64,000 nt of DNA from Leptolyngbyaceae cyanobacterium JSC-12 (GTDB taxonomy: Bacteria; Cyanobacteriota; Cyanobacteriia; Leptolyngbyales; Leptolyngbyaceae). Shown one piece after another: positions 16,691-25,230 of the stretch. The notes beneath the pieces were generated by a model. That model was not told the DNA's origin, ran no database searches, and was given only the letters and a program-made list of their open reading frames with translations. How positions within the stretch are numbered: position 1 is the stretch's first letter; each line of letters begins with the position of its first letter. Location: contig CM001633.1 in assembly GCA_000309945.1 (NCBI GenBank), positions 394,723 to 458,722 of the forward strand. Direction: 5' to 3'. The translations under genes were made by a program, and so were the position numbers.

Positions 16691-17900
16691 AAAAAGGATT
16701 TTTATCAGCACTGGCGAGGTATCTGGTGATCTTCAGGGGGCATTGCTCATTCAGGCGCTCAAACGCCAATCCCAAGAAAAAGGCATAGATCTGGAGATTC
16801 TGGCATTAGGCGGCGATCGCATGGCAAGAGCAGGAGCAACCCTCTTAGCCCATACCAGCGAGATCGGCTCAATGGGAATCTTAGAATCCTTACCGTTTGT
16901 CTTGCCTACCCTACAAGTTCAGAACCGTGCAAAAGTTTACTTGAAACAGCATCCGCCCGATGTTGTGGTCTTAATTGATTACATGGGGCCAAATTTGGCA
17001 CTTTGCGAATATTTTTACAAGCAATCTCTGCCAATGCCGGTCGTGTATTACATCACTCCACAGGAGTGGGTTTGGGGAGACCAGTGGAAGTGGGGCGTGA
17101 AACTATTTCGGTCTGATTTGATTGTGAAAGCAACAAAGCGAGTGCTCGCGATCTTTCCAGCAGAGGCAGACTATATGCGGCGCAAAGGTGCCCAGGTGAG
17201 TTGGATAGGGCATCCCCTGGTTGACCGACTGCAAGCAGCACCCACTCGAACCAGTGCCAGGGCTGCCTTAAACCTGCTGCCGGATCAACCAGTAGTTACC
17301 CTATTACCAGCCTCTCGCCAACAGGAAATCAAATATTTGCTTCCAGTAATTTGCCAGGCAGCACAACTAATTCAGCAACAGCTACCAGATGTACTGTTTT
17401 TAATTCCATTAGCATTGGAGAAATATCGCCAGCCAATTCAGCAAGCAATTCAGCACTATGGGCTACAGGCTAAGATGTTGTCGGATCAAAGTGGCACCCA
17501 TACTGAAGACCCAGGAAAGTCTGTGACTCTGCAAGCGATCGCAGCAGCAGATCTTGCCATCACCAAATCGGGTACCGTTAATTTGGAAATTGCTTTACTA
17601 AATACGCCTCAAGTTGTTCTTTATAAAGTTAATACCGTCACTGCCTGGATTCTCAAACATATTTTGAAATTCTCCATTCCGTTTATGTCGCCTCCTAACC
17701 TAGTTGTTATGAAAGCGATTGTGCCAGAATTTATGCAAAATCAAGCAACTCCTGGCAATATTGCTCACGAAGCCCTTGAGATCCTGTTGAAAACCGACCG
17801 CCGTCAAGCATTTTTTGCTAACTACGCAGAAATGCGGCAAGCATTGGGAGAACCAGGTGTGTGCGATCGCGCCGCAGCCGAAATTTTACAGTTACTATAG
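16683..17900 (+). CDS. lpxB: Lipid-A-disaccharide synthase
   Basis: 405 residues from ATG 16683; ATG 16680 is directly adjacent, and both overlap the end of lpxA. It is a GT19 glycosyltransferase that joins lipid X and UDP-2,3-diacylglucosamine. Family landmarks: FISTGEVSGDLQGA at the N-terminus, GIGGDRM-like ALGGDRMARAG, the PQEWVWG segment, and the nucleotide-binding C-terminal domain with LLPASRQQEI and ITKSGTVNLEIAL. It closes the omp85-lpx operon; no lpxK or kdtA follows in the window, so the distal part of the pathway must be elsewhere or absent. Confidence 0.94.
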   Translation: MSEKRIFISTGEVSGDLQGALLIQALKRQSQEKGIDLEILALGGDRMARAGATLLAHTSEIGSMGILESLPFVLPTLQVQNRAKVYLKQHPPDVVVLIDYMGPNLALCEYFYKQSLPMPVVYYITPQEWVWGDQWKWGVKLFRSDLIVKATKRVLAIFPAEADYMRRKGAQVSWIGHPLVDRLQAAPTRTSARAALNLLPDQPVVTLLPASRQQEIKYLLPVICQAAQLIQQQLPDVLFLIPLALEKYRQPIQQAIQHYGLQAKMLSDQSGTHTEDPGKSVTLQAIAAADLAITKSGTVNLEIALLNTPQVVLYKVNTVTAWILKHILKFSIPFMSPPNLVVMKAIVPEFMQNQATPGNIAHEALEILLKTDRRQAFFANYAEMRQALGEPGVCDRAAAEILQLL

Positions 17901-18725
17901 CTGCTAACCATAAATTTCTAATCCCAGGTCATGCTATTGCCGCATAAATTTCAGCGAAACTGTGCAGTAGATTTACACAGCTTTCAGAAATCTGTCCGCC
18001 ATTCATCGCAATTTGGTTGTTTTGGATCACATTCTATGTTCCTGTATCACTTAAGGCGGGAACAATTGATTGAGACTAATCAATAATCAAAAGCATGCTT
18101 CTCGTGTCCAACCTTTCTAAAATTGCTGCTCTCGCTAAACCTCCCCTCAAACTCTTAGAGAATCATTCAACATTCATTTGCAATACTCGTCAAACTCTTC
18201 TTGAAGAATTAACCGTTATCACATTTTTGTTGATAACAATACAGAATTTAGTTGCTCCAGTTTGTTGTGCTTGTAATCTTGAGATAGTCACGGTCAGCTT
18301 GACGATTACTTATTCTCTGCAAAGGGGAGCATGTTACCTTTGCGCCCTCACCCTAAATCCCTCTCCCAAGCTTGGGAGAGGGACTTGAAGCTTCGACTCC
18401 CCTTCTCCCAAACTTGGGAGAAGGGGTTGGGGGATGAGGGCAAGTGCAGAGACTTGCAAAACTGACATGCTCCCCTGCAAAGTAACTCAACAGATATTTA
18501 ATACCTTTTCAAGAATACCTTTTTGGGAAAAATTGATCACGCCAACAGAAACCATCAATTACCAATAATTTACGAACACAAATTATTTATACACGTGTAT
18601 ATATAAGAGTTTATTGAAGGTGATGAAAAGGGTTCTGAATCGAAGCAACACTGTTGATGTTGATCACATCTCTTGTCCAACTATGTTCCATCCCGACTAC
18701 GAGCACCCTTAAGGAAAGTTGGCAA
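17901..18725. other. Long intergenic region between lpxB and REC-GGDEF gene
   Basis: 825 bp. Its core is a MITE-like palindromic element (18316-18482, listed separately). The left part (17901-18315) and the A/T-rich stretch 18483-18725 show no convincing gene. The last part, with TATATATAAG near 18598-18608 and AAGGAAAG at about 18712, is probably the promoter and ribosome-binding region of the downstream gene. Confidence 0.55.
18316..18482. mobile_element. MITE-like nested palindromic repeat element
   Basis: Outer inverted repeats (GCAAAGGGGAGCATG at 18320-18334, mirrored by CATGCTCCCCTGC at 18467-18479) enclose a second pair (GCCCTCA / TGAGGGC). Inside are two strong hairpins: a perfect 24-base palindrome CCCTCTCCCAAG/CTTGGGAGAGGG (18360-18383), and CCCCTTCTCCCAA / TTGGGAGAAGGGG (18400-18427) with a 2-base loop. 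No transposase is present. The layout resembles dispersed non-autonomous repeats found in cyanobacterial genomes. Confidence 0.65.
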
Positions 18726-19784
18726 ATGAATAATCGGCAAGCTAAAGGGATGCGAGGCAATATATTGGTTGTAGACGATATTCCAGACAACCTCGATTTG
18801 TTGTGTAGCTTATTAACTCGTAAGGGCTTTCAAGTCTCAGTGGCAGATAGCGGAGAGATAGCGTTACAGATGATCGAGGAAGCTACTCCAGATTTAATTT
18901 TGCTGGATATTTGTATGCCTCAAATGGATGGATATGAGGTCTGCCAGGTACTGAAAAAAAATCCTGATACCAGAGATATTCCAGTGATCTTTATCAGTGC
19001 CCTGGATGAAGTACTGGACAAAGTTAAGGCATTTAGAGTTGGTGGTGTGGATTACATTACCAAGCCGTTTCATATGGCGGAGGTGCTTGCTCGAGTCAAT
19101 AGTCACATTGCAATTCACCAGCTCCAGCGACAATTGGAAGAGCAGAATAATTTATTACGTCAGGAAATTCGCGATCGCCAGGCGGCAGAGGCAGCACTCC
19201 AAACGGCAAACCAGGAACTCCAGCGACTAGCGCATATGGATGGACTAACTCAGGTTGCGAACCGCCGTAATTTTGACAGCACATTAGCACAGGAATGGCG
19301 AAGATTGGCACGGGAGCAGCACCCCCTTTCCCTGATTTTGTGCGACGTAGACTTCTTTAAGCGCTATAACGACACCTATGGCCATCAAGTTGGAGATGAT
19401 TGCCTCCGGAACATCGCCAGTGCGATTTCTATTGCACTCAAGCGTCCAAGTGATTTAGTAGCTCGATATGGTGGAGAAGAATTTGCAGTAATTTTACCCA
19501 ACACACCGCTTCAGGGCGCACATCACGTAGCAAAGGAAATTCAAGTTGCTGTGCGAGCACTGGGAATGGCTCACGTCGGCTCTCAGGTTAGCAAGTTTGT
19601 GACACTGAGTATCGGAATTGCTACTGTCATCCCACAATCTAGATTTTCGCCAATGTCTTTAGTGGCAGCTGCTGATCGGGCGCTCTACCAAGCCAAACTA
19701 GAAGGACGCGATCGCATCTGCACAGAAGAAGTTCAATATCAAGCAAAAGACGCGATCGTGCTGGATGACTTAGATGTACTCTGA
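18726..19784 (+). CDS. Response regulator with diguanylate cyclase output (REC-GGDEF)
   Basis: 352 residues from ATG 18726 (AAGGAAAG upstream). The N-terminal receiver domain has the acidic pair Asp17/Asp18, the phospho-acceptor Asp61 (LLDICMPQMDG) and the conserved Lys in YITKPF. A coiled-coil linker follows (HQLQRQLEEQNNLLRQEIRDRQAAEAALQ region), then a GGDEF domain with an intact GGEEF active site. The inhibitory site RPSD sits exactly five residues before GGEEF, so product feedback by c-di-GMP is expected. No partner histidine kinase is adjacent. The 3' end overlaps the convergent TerB-like gene by 15 bp. Confidence 0.92.
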   Translation: MNNRQAKGMRGNILVVDDIPDNLDLLCSLLTRKGFQVSVADSGEIALQMIEEATPDLILLDICMPQMDGYEVCQVLKKNPDTRDIPVIFISALDEVLDKVKAFRVGGVDYITKPFHMAEVLARVNSHIAIHQLQRQLEEQNNLLRQEIRDRQAAEAALQTANQELQRLAHMDGLTQVANRRNFDSTLAQEWRRLAREQHPLSLILCDVDFFKRYNDTYGHQVGDDCLRNIASAISIALKRPSDLVARYGGEEFAVILPNTPLQGAHHVAKEIQVAVRALGMAHVGSQVSKFVTLSIGIATVIPQSRFSPMSLVAAADRALYQAKLEGRDRICTEEVQYQAKDAIVLDDLDVL

Positions 19785-20480
19785 AATGTCTTCCCCACAG
19801 TCGTCTGCCAGATAAGACAGTGCCCGAAACCGCAAGCCAACCAATTGCTCATATAGTGGATTAATCTTACACAACGGCGGAATGTGAACCAGCTTGCGCC
19901 CAAACAAGGTAATATCTCGCTCGAAAGGACATTGTGGTGGAATCAACTTACATAACATTCGAGCAACTTTTGGATCTTGCACATCCATATTGTCCAGCCA
20001 ATCACGCACTGGATACAATACATCGAGTTGATCATGCTCTTGGGGGGCAGCTGGTGAGAACGTGTCTGCTGCATTGGATACAGCCCCATCAACTGGTTGA
20101 GCATCTGCCAGGTTTTGCAATGCAGTTCGTAAAACTTGCAATGCTTCTGGCTTTTGATTGAGCACCTGGCAATAGCGCATTAACAACGTGTCTTCGCTAG
20201 CAGAATAATCTCCATCCGCCAGAGCAACCATCACAGCCGTTCGCAAGAAGTTTTCAGCCAGCTTAGGATCTTGCCCCAGTACGGCTGCCAATTCACTATC
20301 TGCCAGTGGTTTCAGAGCATTCGTTTTTTCTTCCTCTGATAAATCCTGGTGGAGTAGTTTGGTAATTAATTCCTGCTCTTCCGGATCAAAGTGCCCATCT
20401 GCCCAAGCCAGCTCAATTAAACCCCGAATCCAAACGGCAGTTTGCTCGTTCGTATAAGAAGATTTGATAGTTTCATTCAT
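19770..20480 (-). CDS. TerB-like / Mo-dependent nitrogenase C-terminal domain protein
   Basis: 236 residues from ATG 20480 (GAGAAGTGAG upstream); longer starts would run into the divergent transporter gene. The N-terminal half is a TerB-like helical domain (IRGLIELAWADGHFDPEEQEL and MVALADGDYSASED, two acidic metal-binding-like repeats). The C-terminal half, about 145-236 (PVRDWLDNMDVQDPKVARML... to the end), matches the domain named Mo-dependent nitrogenase C-terminus. That name is historical: in cyanobacteria the domain is widespread outside nitrogenase. No nitrogenase genes occur here, and the function is unknown. Confidence 0.8.
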   Translation of the reverse strand: MNETIKSSYTNEQTAVWIRGLIELAWADGHFDPEEQELITKLLHQDLSEEEKTNALKPLADSELAAVLGQDPKLAENFLRTAVMVALADGDYSASEDTLLMRYCQVLNQKPEALQVLRTALQNLADAQPVDGAVSNAADTFSPAAPQEHDQLDVLYPVRDWLDNMDVQDPKVARMLCKLIPPQCPFERDITLFGRKLVHIPPLCKINPLYEQLVGLRFRALSYLADDCGEDISEYI

Positions 20481-20581
20481 CTCACTTCTCAGACACGTAT
20501 TTCTCTCCGAGACGATTCTAGCTCGTTCTTTCGCCAACTTAACGGTAAACTGAGAGACTGTACTCATTCCAAACGTACTCA

Positions 20582-20947
20582 GTGACTCTACAAGAGCTTC
20601 TTCTTTTTTTAACAGCGATCGCATTTTCATCGGGAGGGCAACTGCTCCTGAAGCTAGGAGCCATCAAGCTAGGAGCCGTTAATATGGGCAATGCCTTAAA
20701 TACGGTGGTGAGAATTTTGTTTACACCAGAACTGCTGACTGGTTTGGTGCTGTATGCCATTAGTGCTGTCTTATTTATCCTGGTTCTTACTCGGGTCAAG
20801 TTGAGCGTCGCCGGACCTGCCGTATCAGTGAGTTACCTTTTTGCTGTATTGTTTGGCTATTTCCTGCTGAAAGAACCTATTAGCGTGAGGCATTTGTTTG
20901 GTCTGGGATTTATTGTGTGCGGAGTTTTGCTAGTGCTTAAACGTTAG
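20582..20947 (+). CDS. EamA/SMR-like small membrane transporter
   Basis: 121 residues with four hydrophobic helices, the size and layout of small multidrug resistance (EmrE-like) or half-EamA transporters. Features include SSGGQLLLKLGA in helix 1 and KLSVAGPAVSVSYLFAVLFGYFLLKEPIS leading to the last helix, matching the G..Y.......F.E.(I/V) pattern of the family. The usual helix 1 glutamate of EmrE appears to be replaced by the polar Q in GGQLLLK, so drug/proton antiport is uncertain and a lipid or metabolite flippase role is possible. Start is GTG 20582; no strong ribosome-binding site is visible. Confidence 0.75.
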   Translation: MTLQELLLFLTAIAFSSGGQLLLKLGAIKLGAVNMGNALNTVVRILFTPELLTGLVLYAISAVLFILVLTRVKLSVAGPAVSVSYLFAVLFGYFLLKEPISVRHLFGLGFIVCGVLLVLKR

Positions 20948-20975
20948 TCAATTCCAGGCAACTTCTGCATCTACC

Positions 20976-21890
20976 TCACTCTCTGCTTCCGATTCTCTTT
21001 AGAACCCTTGCTGGATCTTCTGCCACCCAGCCTAAATTAGATCGCGATCGCACCTCGAAATGTAAATGGGATGCCTGCGAACTGGGGCGACCAGAAGTAC
21101 CTACAGTACCAATCGCCTGCCCTCGGCCGACTCGCTGCCCAACTTTTACAGTTATCTTGCTTAACTGAGCATAGCGAGTTTGTAACCCTTCTGCATGGTT
21201 AATCACGACCAAGTTGCCATACGCTCCTTGGACACCCGCAAACGCGATCGTGCCATTGCCAACTGCCAAGACTGGGGAACCGACCGGGGCTGCCAAATCA
21301 ACCCCGCTATGAAACGCCACCTCACTGGTTCCGGGTTGCACCTGGTAACCGTATCCCATCAATAGACTCAATTCTAGATTGGGAGTGTTCAGGGGGAAAC
21401 CTGTGAGAATTTGCTCTGCCTCAGAGGGGAGCGGTTGGTTAGAGGGTCCAATTGGTGACCAATTGACACCTGGAACAAAGACTACCCTGGGCGATCGCTG
21501 GCATCCATTTACTTCAAACAACACATCAGGACGAACTTTGTAGGTCCTTGCCACATCTCGCCAGGTTTGCCCAGATAGCACCTCTACCTGGATACCATTA
21601 AACGGCGGCACCAAAATTTGTGCCCCAGGGGACGGTTTCCCCCCTCGCAAGCCAGGATTCAACCCCATCAACGTAGCTGGCAATAGATTGTAACGTCTGG
21701 CGATACTGTCCAGTGTTTCCCCCGGTGCTACAGTATGCCGAGTCATACGAGACAAGGCAGGAGTTGGGCAAGCTTGAGCGACCTCTATCCTAGATTGAGC
21801 ACTCCACGATTCAGCATAGAATGCAGGCAGCGAAAACACCGAAAGGACAGTTAACCAAACGGTTGAACCAGCAAGCCAACGAAGTTGCAT
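20976..21890 (-). CDS. LysM and M23 metallopeptidase (murein hydrolase)
   Basis: 304 residues with a signal peptide, exported to the periplasm. Two LysM modules bind peptidoglycan (about 51-95, HTVAPGETLDSIARRYNLLP, and about 104-142). A peptidase M23 (lysostaphin/LytM) domain covers about 178-300. Its zinc site is intact: His194 and Asp198 in FHSGVDLAAP, and His277 in SHLHFE with catalytic His275. It therefore probably cleaves peptide cross-bridges, rather than being a degenerate EnvC/NlpD-type activator. Convergent with the small transporter, divergent from htrA. Confidence 0.9.
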   Translation of the reverse strand: MQLRWLAGSTVWLTVLSVFSLPAFYAESWSAQSRIEVAQACPTPALSRMTRHTVAPGETLDSIARRYNLLPATLMGLNPGLRGGKPSPGAQILVPPFNGIQVEVLSGQTWRDVARTYKVRPDVLFEVNGCQRSPRVVFVPGVNWSPIGPSNQPLPSEAEQILTGFPLNTPNLELSLLMGYGYQVQPGTSEVAFHSGVDLAAPVGSPVLAVGNGTIAFAGVQGAYGNLVVINHAEGLQTRYAQLSKITVKVGQRVGRGQAIGTVGTSGRPSSQASHLHFEVRSRSNLGWVAEDPARVLKRIGSRE

Positions 21891-22029
21891 AGTATTGAAG
21901 ACATCTTATAAGCACGACCGTTTATCCAGTCTAGTCCGCACACTAGATTCTTTTCCTTAGACTCTGAGGCACGATCGCCCATATCCTAGTTACAGTAAGG
22001 TAGAGAGCTACCACCTTTCGTCTGAGCAT

Positions 22030-23238
22030 ATGAAATTGTCGTTTAAGCAGTTAGCCATCTACACCTCCTTGTTTGCGATTGGAGGAGGAGTTGGAATTGC
22101 AGGAACTCAGTATTGGCTCAAACAAGTTAACCACGATGCTCCAGCACTGGAGCCACCAGCCCTGCTTCAACCCCTGGTCAATAGCACCCCACCCTCTACC
22201 ACCGTAGTGATTCCTCCCACAACAAATTCAAACTTCATTGCTCAAGCCGTACAGAAGGTGGGGCCATCTGTGGTAAGAATCGACTCCGCTCGTCGAATTT
22301 CTAACTCACTTCCAGAAGCATTTAGAAATCCTTTCTTTCGTCGTTTTTTTGGCGATGAGGCTCCTGCCCCCCGGGAACGAGTTGAGAGAGGCACTGGATC
22401 AGGGTTTATCCTGTCAGCCGATGGGCGCATTCTGACCAATGCCCATGTGGTATCGGGAACAGATACGGTTGAGGTGACTCTGAAGGATGGGCGCACCTTT
22501 GAAGGGCGCGTCATTGGTAGTGATGCTGTAACAGATGTGGCGGTGGTAAAGATTGACTCTAAAGGCTTACCCACTGTCACAATGGGACGGTCGGAGGAGT
22601 TAGTTCCAGGACAATGGGCGATCGCTATCGGCAACCCTCTAGGACTGGATAATACGGTTACAGCAGGGATCATTAGCGCAATTGGGCGATCCAGTTCCCA
22701 GGTGGGTGTTCCTGATAAGCGAGTAAATTTTATTCAAACGGATGCAGCCATTAACCCAGGTAATTCTGGCGGTCCATTGCTTAACGATCGCGGCGAAGTG
22801 ATTGGGGTGAATACGGCAATTCGGGCAGATGCTCAAGGACTGGGTTTTGCCATTCCGATTGAAACTGCGCAACGAGTTGCCAACCAGCTTTTTGCCAAAG
22901 GCAGAGTTGACCATCCCTATCTAGGAATCCAGATGGTAGATTTAACTCCTGCCATTCGCAAGGAAATTAATGAGAATCAAGATTTTAAGCTTAAAATCAA
23001 TCAGAATGAAGGAGTTCTGATTGTCCGCGTGATGGAAGGCTCACCAGCCTCGCAAGCAGGCATCCAGCAAGGCGATATTATCCAGAAAGTTGCCGGACGA
23101 GCAGTAAAGACAGCTGAAGAGGTTCAATCAATCGTTGAAGTCAGCAAAATTGGTGTAGAACTGCCACTCGAATTAGTCCGAAACGGGCAACCTCAGCAGA
23201 TTCGGGTGAAACCAGGCATTTTTCCTACTGGGAAATAG
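22030..23238 (+). CDS. HtrA/DegP-family serine protease
   Basis: 402 residues. An N-terminal membrane anchor or signal (about 8-26) is followed by a proline-rich linker. The trypsin-like domain has a complete triad: His139 (LTNAHVV), Asp169 (VTDVAVVKID) and Ser246 (INPGNSGGPL). A single PDZ domain covers about 295-395 (PYLGIQMVDLTP... ASQAGIQQGDIIQKVAGR). It degrades or chaperones misfolded envelope and lumenal proteins. Cyanobacteria have three paralogues (HtrA, HhoA, HhoB); I cannot assign which. The adjacent divergent gene is the M23 peptidase, so the intergenic 139 bp controls two envelope proteins. Confidence 0.93.
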   Translation: MKLSFKQLAIYTSLFAIGGGVGIAGTQYWLKQVNHDAPALEPPALLQPLVNSTPPSTTVVIPPTTNSNFIAQAVQKVGPSVVRIDSARRISNSLPEAFRNPFFRRFFGDEAPAPRERVERGTGSGFILSADGRILTNAHVVSGTDTVEVTLKDGRTFEGRVIGSDAVTDVAVVKIDSKGLPTVTMGRSEELVPGQWAIAIGNPLGLDNTVTAGIISAIGRSSSQVGVPDKRVNFIQTDAAINPGNSGGPLLNDRGEVIGVNTAIRADAQGLGFAIPIETAQRVANQLFAKGRVDHPYLGIQMVDLTPAIRKEINENQDFKLKINQNEGVLIVRVMEGSPASQAGIQQGDIIQKVAGRAVKTAEEVQSIVEVSKIGVELPLELVRNGQPQQIRVKPGIFPTGK

Positions 23239-23280
23239 CTCCTACTGGAACCTGGACGGAACGATCGCCCTAGGTCTTAG

Positions 23281-23631
23281 TTAGTCTTCAGTTAAATCGC
23301 GCAACTGTACCGAATCGGACAACAGATCTTCCATCTGCATCCGTTGCTCCATCTGGCGCAAAAAATATCCAGTCATCATAGCGGAGATCAACAATCCTGC
23401 CAGGTTTTCGCGGTCTGTCGTAATTTTCACATTAAACGACTCTGAGGGCAGCATTCCTACTAACCCCTGAACGTTATGTGAAATGATTTGCTTAACATCG
23501 GAACTGACGGACTTGGCAACCTGTGCCAGCACCTCAGGCGATTGAAGCTGAAGATACTTCAACAATGAGTTGGTATCTTCGACTTCAGTATCAGAGTTGA
23601 GAAAATTAGTGCTGTCAGAGTTAAAAAGCAT
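23281..23631 (-). CDS. DUF760 family protein
   Basis: 116 residues from ATG 23631; TTG 23637 would add two. I recognise the cyanobacterial/plastid DUF760 family by LLKYLQLQSPEVLAQVAKSVSSDVKQIISHNVQGLVGMLPSESFNV in the N-terminal half and LAGLLISAMMTGYFLRQMEQRM in the C-terminal half. It is soluble, helical and has no catalytic motif. Function is not established. It is a single gene, convergent with htrA at a distance of about 40 bp. Confidence 0.8.
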   Translation of the reverse strand: MLFNSDSTNFLNSDTEVEDTNSLLKYLQLQSPEVLAQVAKSVSSDVKQIISHNVQGLVGMLPSESFNVKITTDRENLAGLLISAMMTGYFLRQMEQRMQMEDLLSDSVQLRDLTED

Positions 23632-23749
23632 TGGCAATCCGTTTAGGGTATTTGACTATTCTGACACTTTCGACTTTAAGTTTGTTCAGTACCATCCTCA
23701 TCTCCCTTATGCCACATCCCAATCCCCCATCCTCACTTCCTCAAATCGG

Positions 23750-24262
23750 TTATTCAGCAAGGCTAGATTCAGATTTAAGATATTTGGTCAATTCCAGGGT
23801 TTGGTCATGATTAACTTGAAAGTACTGATGAAATTTTTCAGTAACTTGTAGCCAATAAGACCGTCCATCTGATTGTCTGCGTTTCCGCACAAATCCCAAT
23901 TCTACCAGTTCATGAACATGCTGATAGGCGTTAGAACCACGGATATCAACCAGTTCCGTTTGGGAGAGGCGACCTTTAAGAGCGATCGCTGCCAGGGTTC
24001 GGAGTGCTCCGACTCCTAAATCGGCTGGTAACAATTGCTGGATTAAATGGTGATAGCTTTCCCGGAGCTGCAAAACATAACCATTGGGTGTTTCAGCTAC
24101 TTCTAAAGCACTTTCCCGATGGGCGTAGGTTTCCATGAGTTCAATCAGTCCTTCTTCTGCAGTAGCGCGATCGCAGCCAGCCAATTCAGCAATTTCTACC
24201 ACAGTCAGGGGCTGAGCTTTCAGGTAAAGGATAGCTTCAATTGTGTTGGCAAGACGAGACAT
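23750..24262 (-). CDS. scpB: Segregation and condensation protein B
   Basis: 170 residues from ATG 24262 (SRLANTIEAILYLKAQPL, the usual family start); ATG 24307 would add 15 unconserved residues. ScpB has two winged-helix domains, and with ScpA it forms the kleisin complex of SMC for chromosome condensation. Visible: the first winged helix with VVEIAELAG, and the second with LRTLAAIALKGRLSQTELVDIRGSNAYQHVHELVELGFVRKRR, typical of the family. No scpA or smc in the window. It lies about 65 bp after the ABC ATPase gene on the same strand. Confidence 0.9.
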   Translation of the reverse strand: MSRLANTIEAILYLKAQPLTVVEIAELAGCDRATAEEGLIELMETYAHRESALEVAETPNGYVLQLRESYHHLIQQLLPADLGVGALRTLAAIALKGRLSQTELVDIRGSNAYQHVHELVELGFVRKRRQSDGRSYWLQVTEKFHQYFQVNHDQTLELTKYLKSESSLAE

Positions 24263-24326
24263 AGCAGACTTAAGCTTACTTGGCACATCCCAATTAACGT
24301 TAAACAATGTCCCAAAATTTGCAACT

Positions 24327-25175
24327 TTAATCCAGGTTCCGTCCAGTCAATTCCACAAAAATATCTTCCAGATTTGAGGGGCGAACCATCATGCCAGTTT
24401 TATCAGGTTGATGTGCCAAATAGGTGTTGGCTTCATCGAGGGTCGGAAAGAACTTGTAATCCCAGCGATCATCCAATTGCTTCATCACTAGCCCTTCCCC
24501 GTGCTTGCGGCGAAAGTCTTGTAGGGTACCCAGTTCAATCAAGGAGCCACCATCCATAATGCCAATGCGATCGCATAAGTATTCCACTTCATCCATGTAG
24601 TGCGTAGTCAGCAGCATCGTCATGCCTTGCTTATTCAGATCCCGAATGATTTCCCAGAGTCGTCGTCGGGTTTGAGGATCTAATCCTACAGTCGGTTCAT
24701 CTAAAAACAGAATGTCCGGTTCGTGCAGCAAGGCACGAGCAATTTGCAGACGGCGCTTCATTCCACCCGATAGGGTTTTGGTTACATCATTGCGGCGATC
24801 TGCTAATTCCACGTATTCTAGCCAGCGATCAATATTATGTTGACGGCGAGGATTAGGAATGTGGTGCAATCGTCCGTGGAATTCCATGTTCTCCCATACA
24901 GTTAAATCGCTGTCTACACTCAACTGCTGTAAAACAACACCAATACGTCGTCGCACCTGCAACGGTTGCCGTGTTACATCAAACCCAGCGACAGTAATTT
25001 GCCCAGCAGAGGGTTTCGTCAGGGTAGTAATCATCCGAATCGTGGTCGATTTCCCAGCACCGTTTGGACCCAATAGCCCAAACATCTCCCCAGTTTGAAT
25101 CTCAAATGAAAGATTGTTGACAACGGGTGTCTGAGTAAAGGTCTTACAAACGTTATTGAGGGAAACGGCAGCCAT
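24327..25175 (-). CDS. ABC-2 type exporter ATPase subunit
   Basis: 282 residues from ATG 25175; an in-frame TTG at 25187 adds four. Full ABC ATPase: Walker A GPNGAGKST, Q-loop VVLQQL, signature LSGGMKRRLQIARAL, Walker B ILFLDEPTVGLD, and switch histidine TTHYMDE. The C-terminal extension (FFPTLDEANTYL... NLEDIFVELTGR) is typical of DrrA/NatA-type ATPases that pair with an ABC-2 permease exporting drugs or polysaccharide. No permease gene adjoins it, so its partner must be elsewhere. The substrate is unknown. Confidence 0.88.
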   Translation of the reverse strand: MAAVSLNNVCKTFTQTPVVNNLSFEIQTGEMFGLLGPNGAGKSTTIRMITTLTKPSAGQITVAGFDVTRQPLQVRRRIGVVLQQLSVDSDLTVWENMEFHGRLHHIPNPRRQHNIDRWLEYVELADRRNDVTKTLSGGMKRRLQIARALLHEPDILFLDEPTVGLDPQTRRRLWEIIRDLNKQGMTMLLTTHYMDEVEYLCDRIGIMDGGSLIELGTLQDFRRKHGEGLVMKQLDDRWDYKFFPTLDEANTYLAHQPDKTGMMVRPSNLEDIFVELTGRNLD

Positions 25176-25230
25176 GAGCGATCGCAAGAAACAACGGCAA
25201 CGAAAAATTGGACAAAACGAAAAATAATCC

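Noticed and set aside
18095-18388. 97-codon plus-strand frame before the REC-GGDEF gene
   Set aside because: It runs into the palindromic repeat element and ends inside it; there is no ribosome-binding site and the translation looks random.
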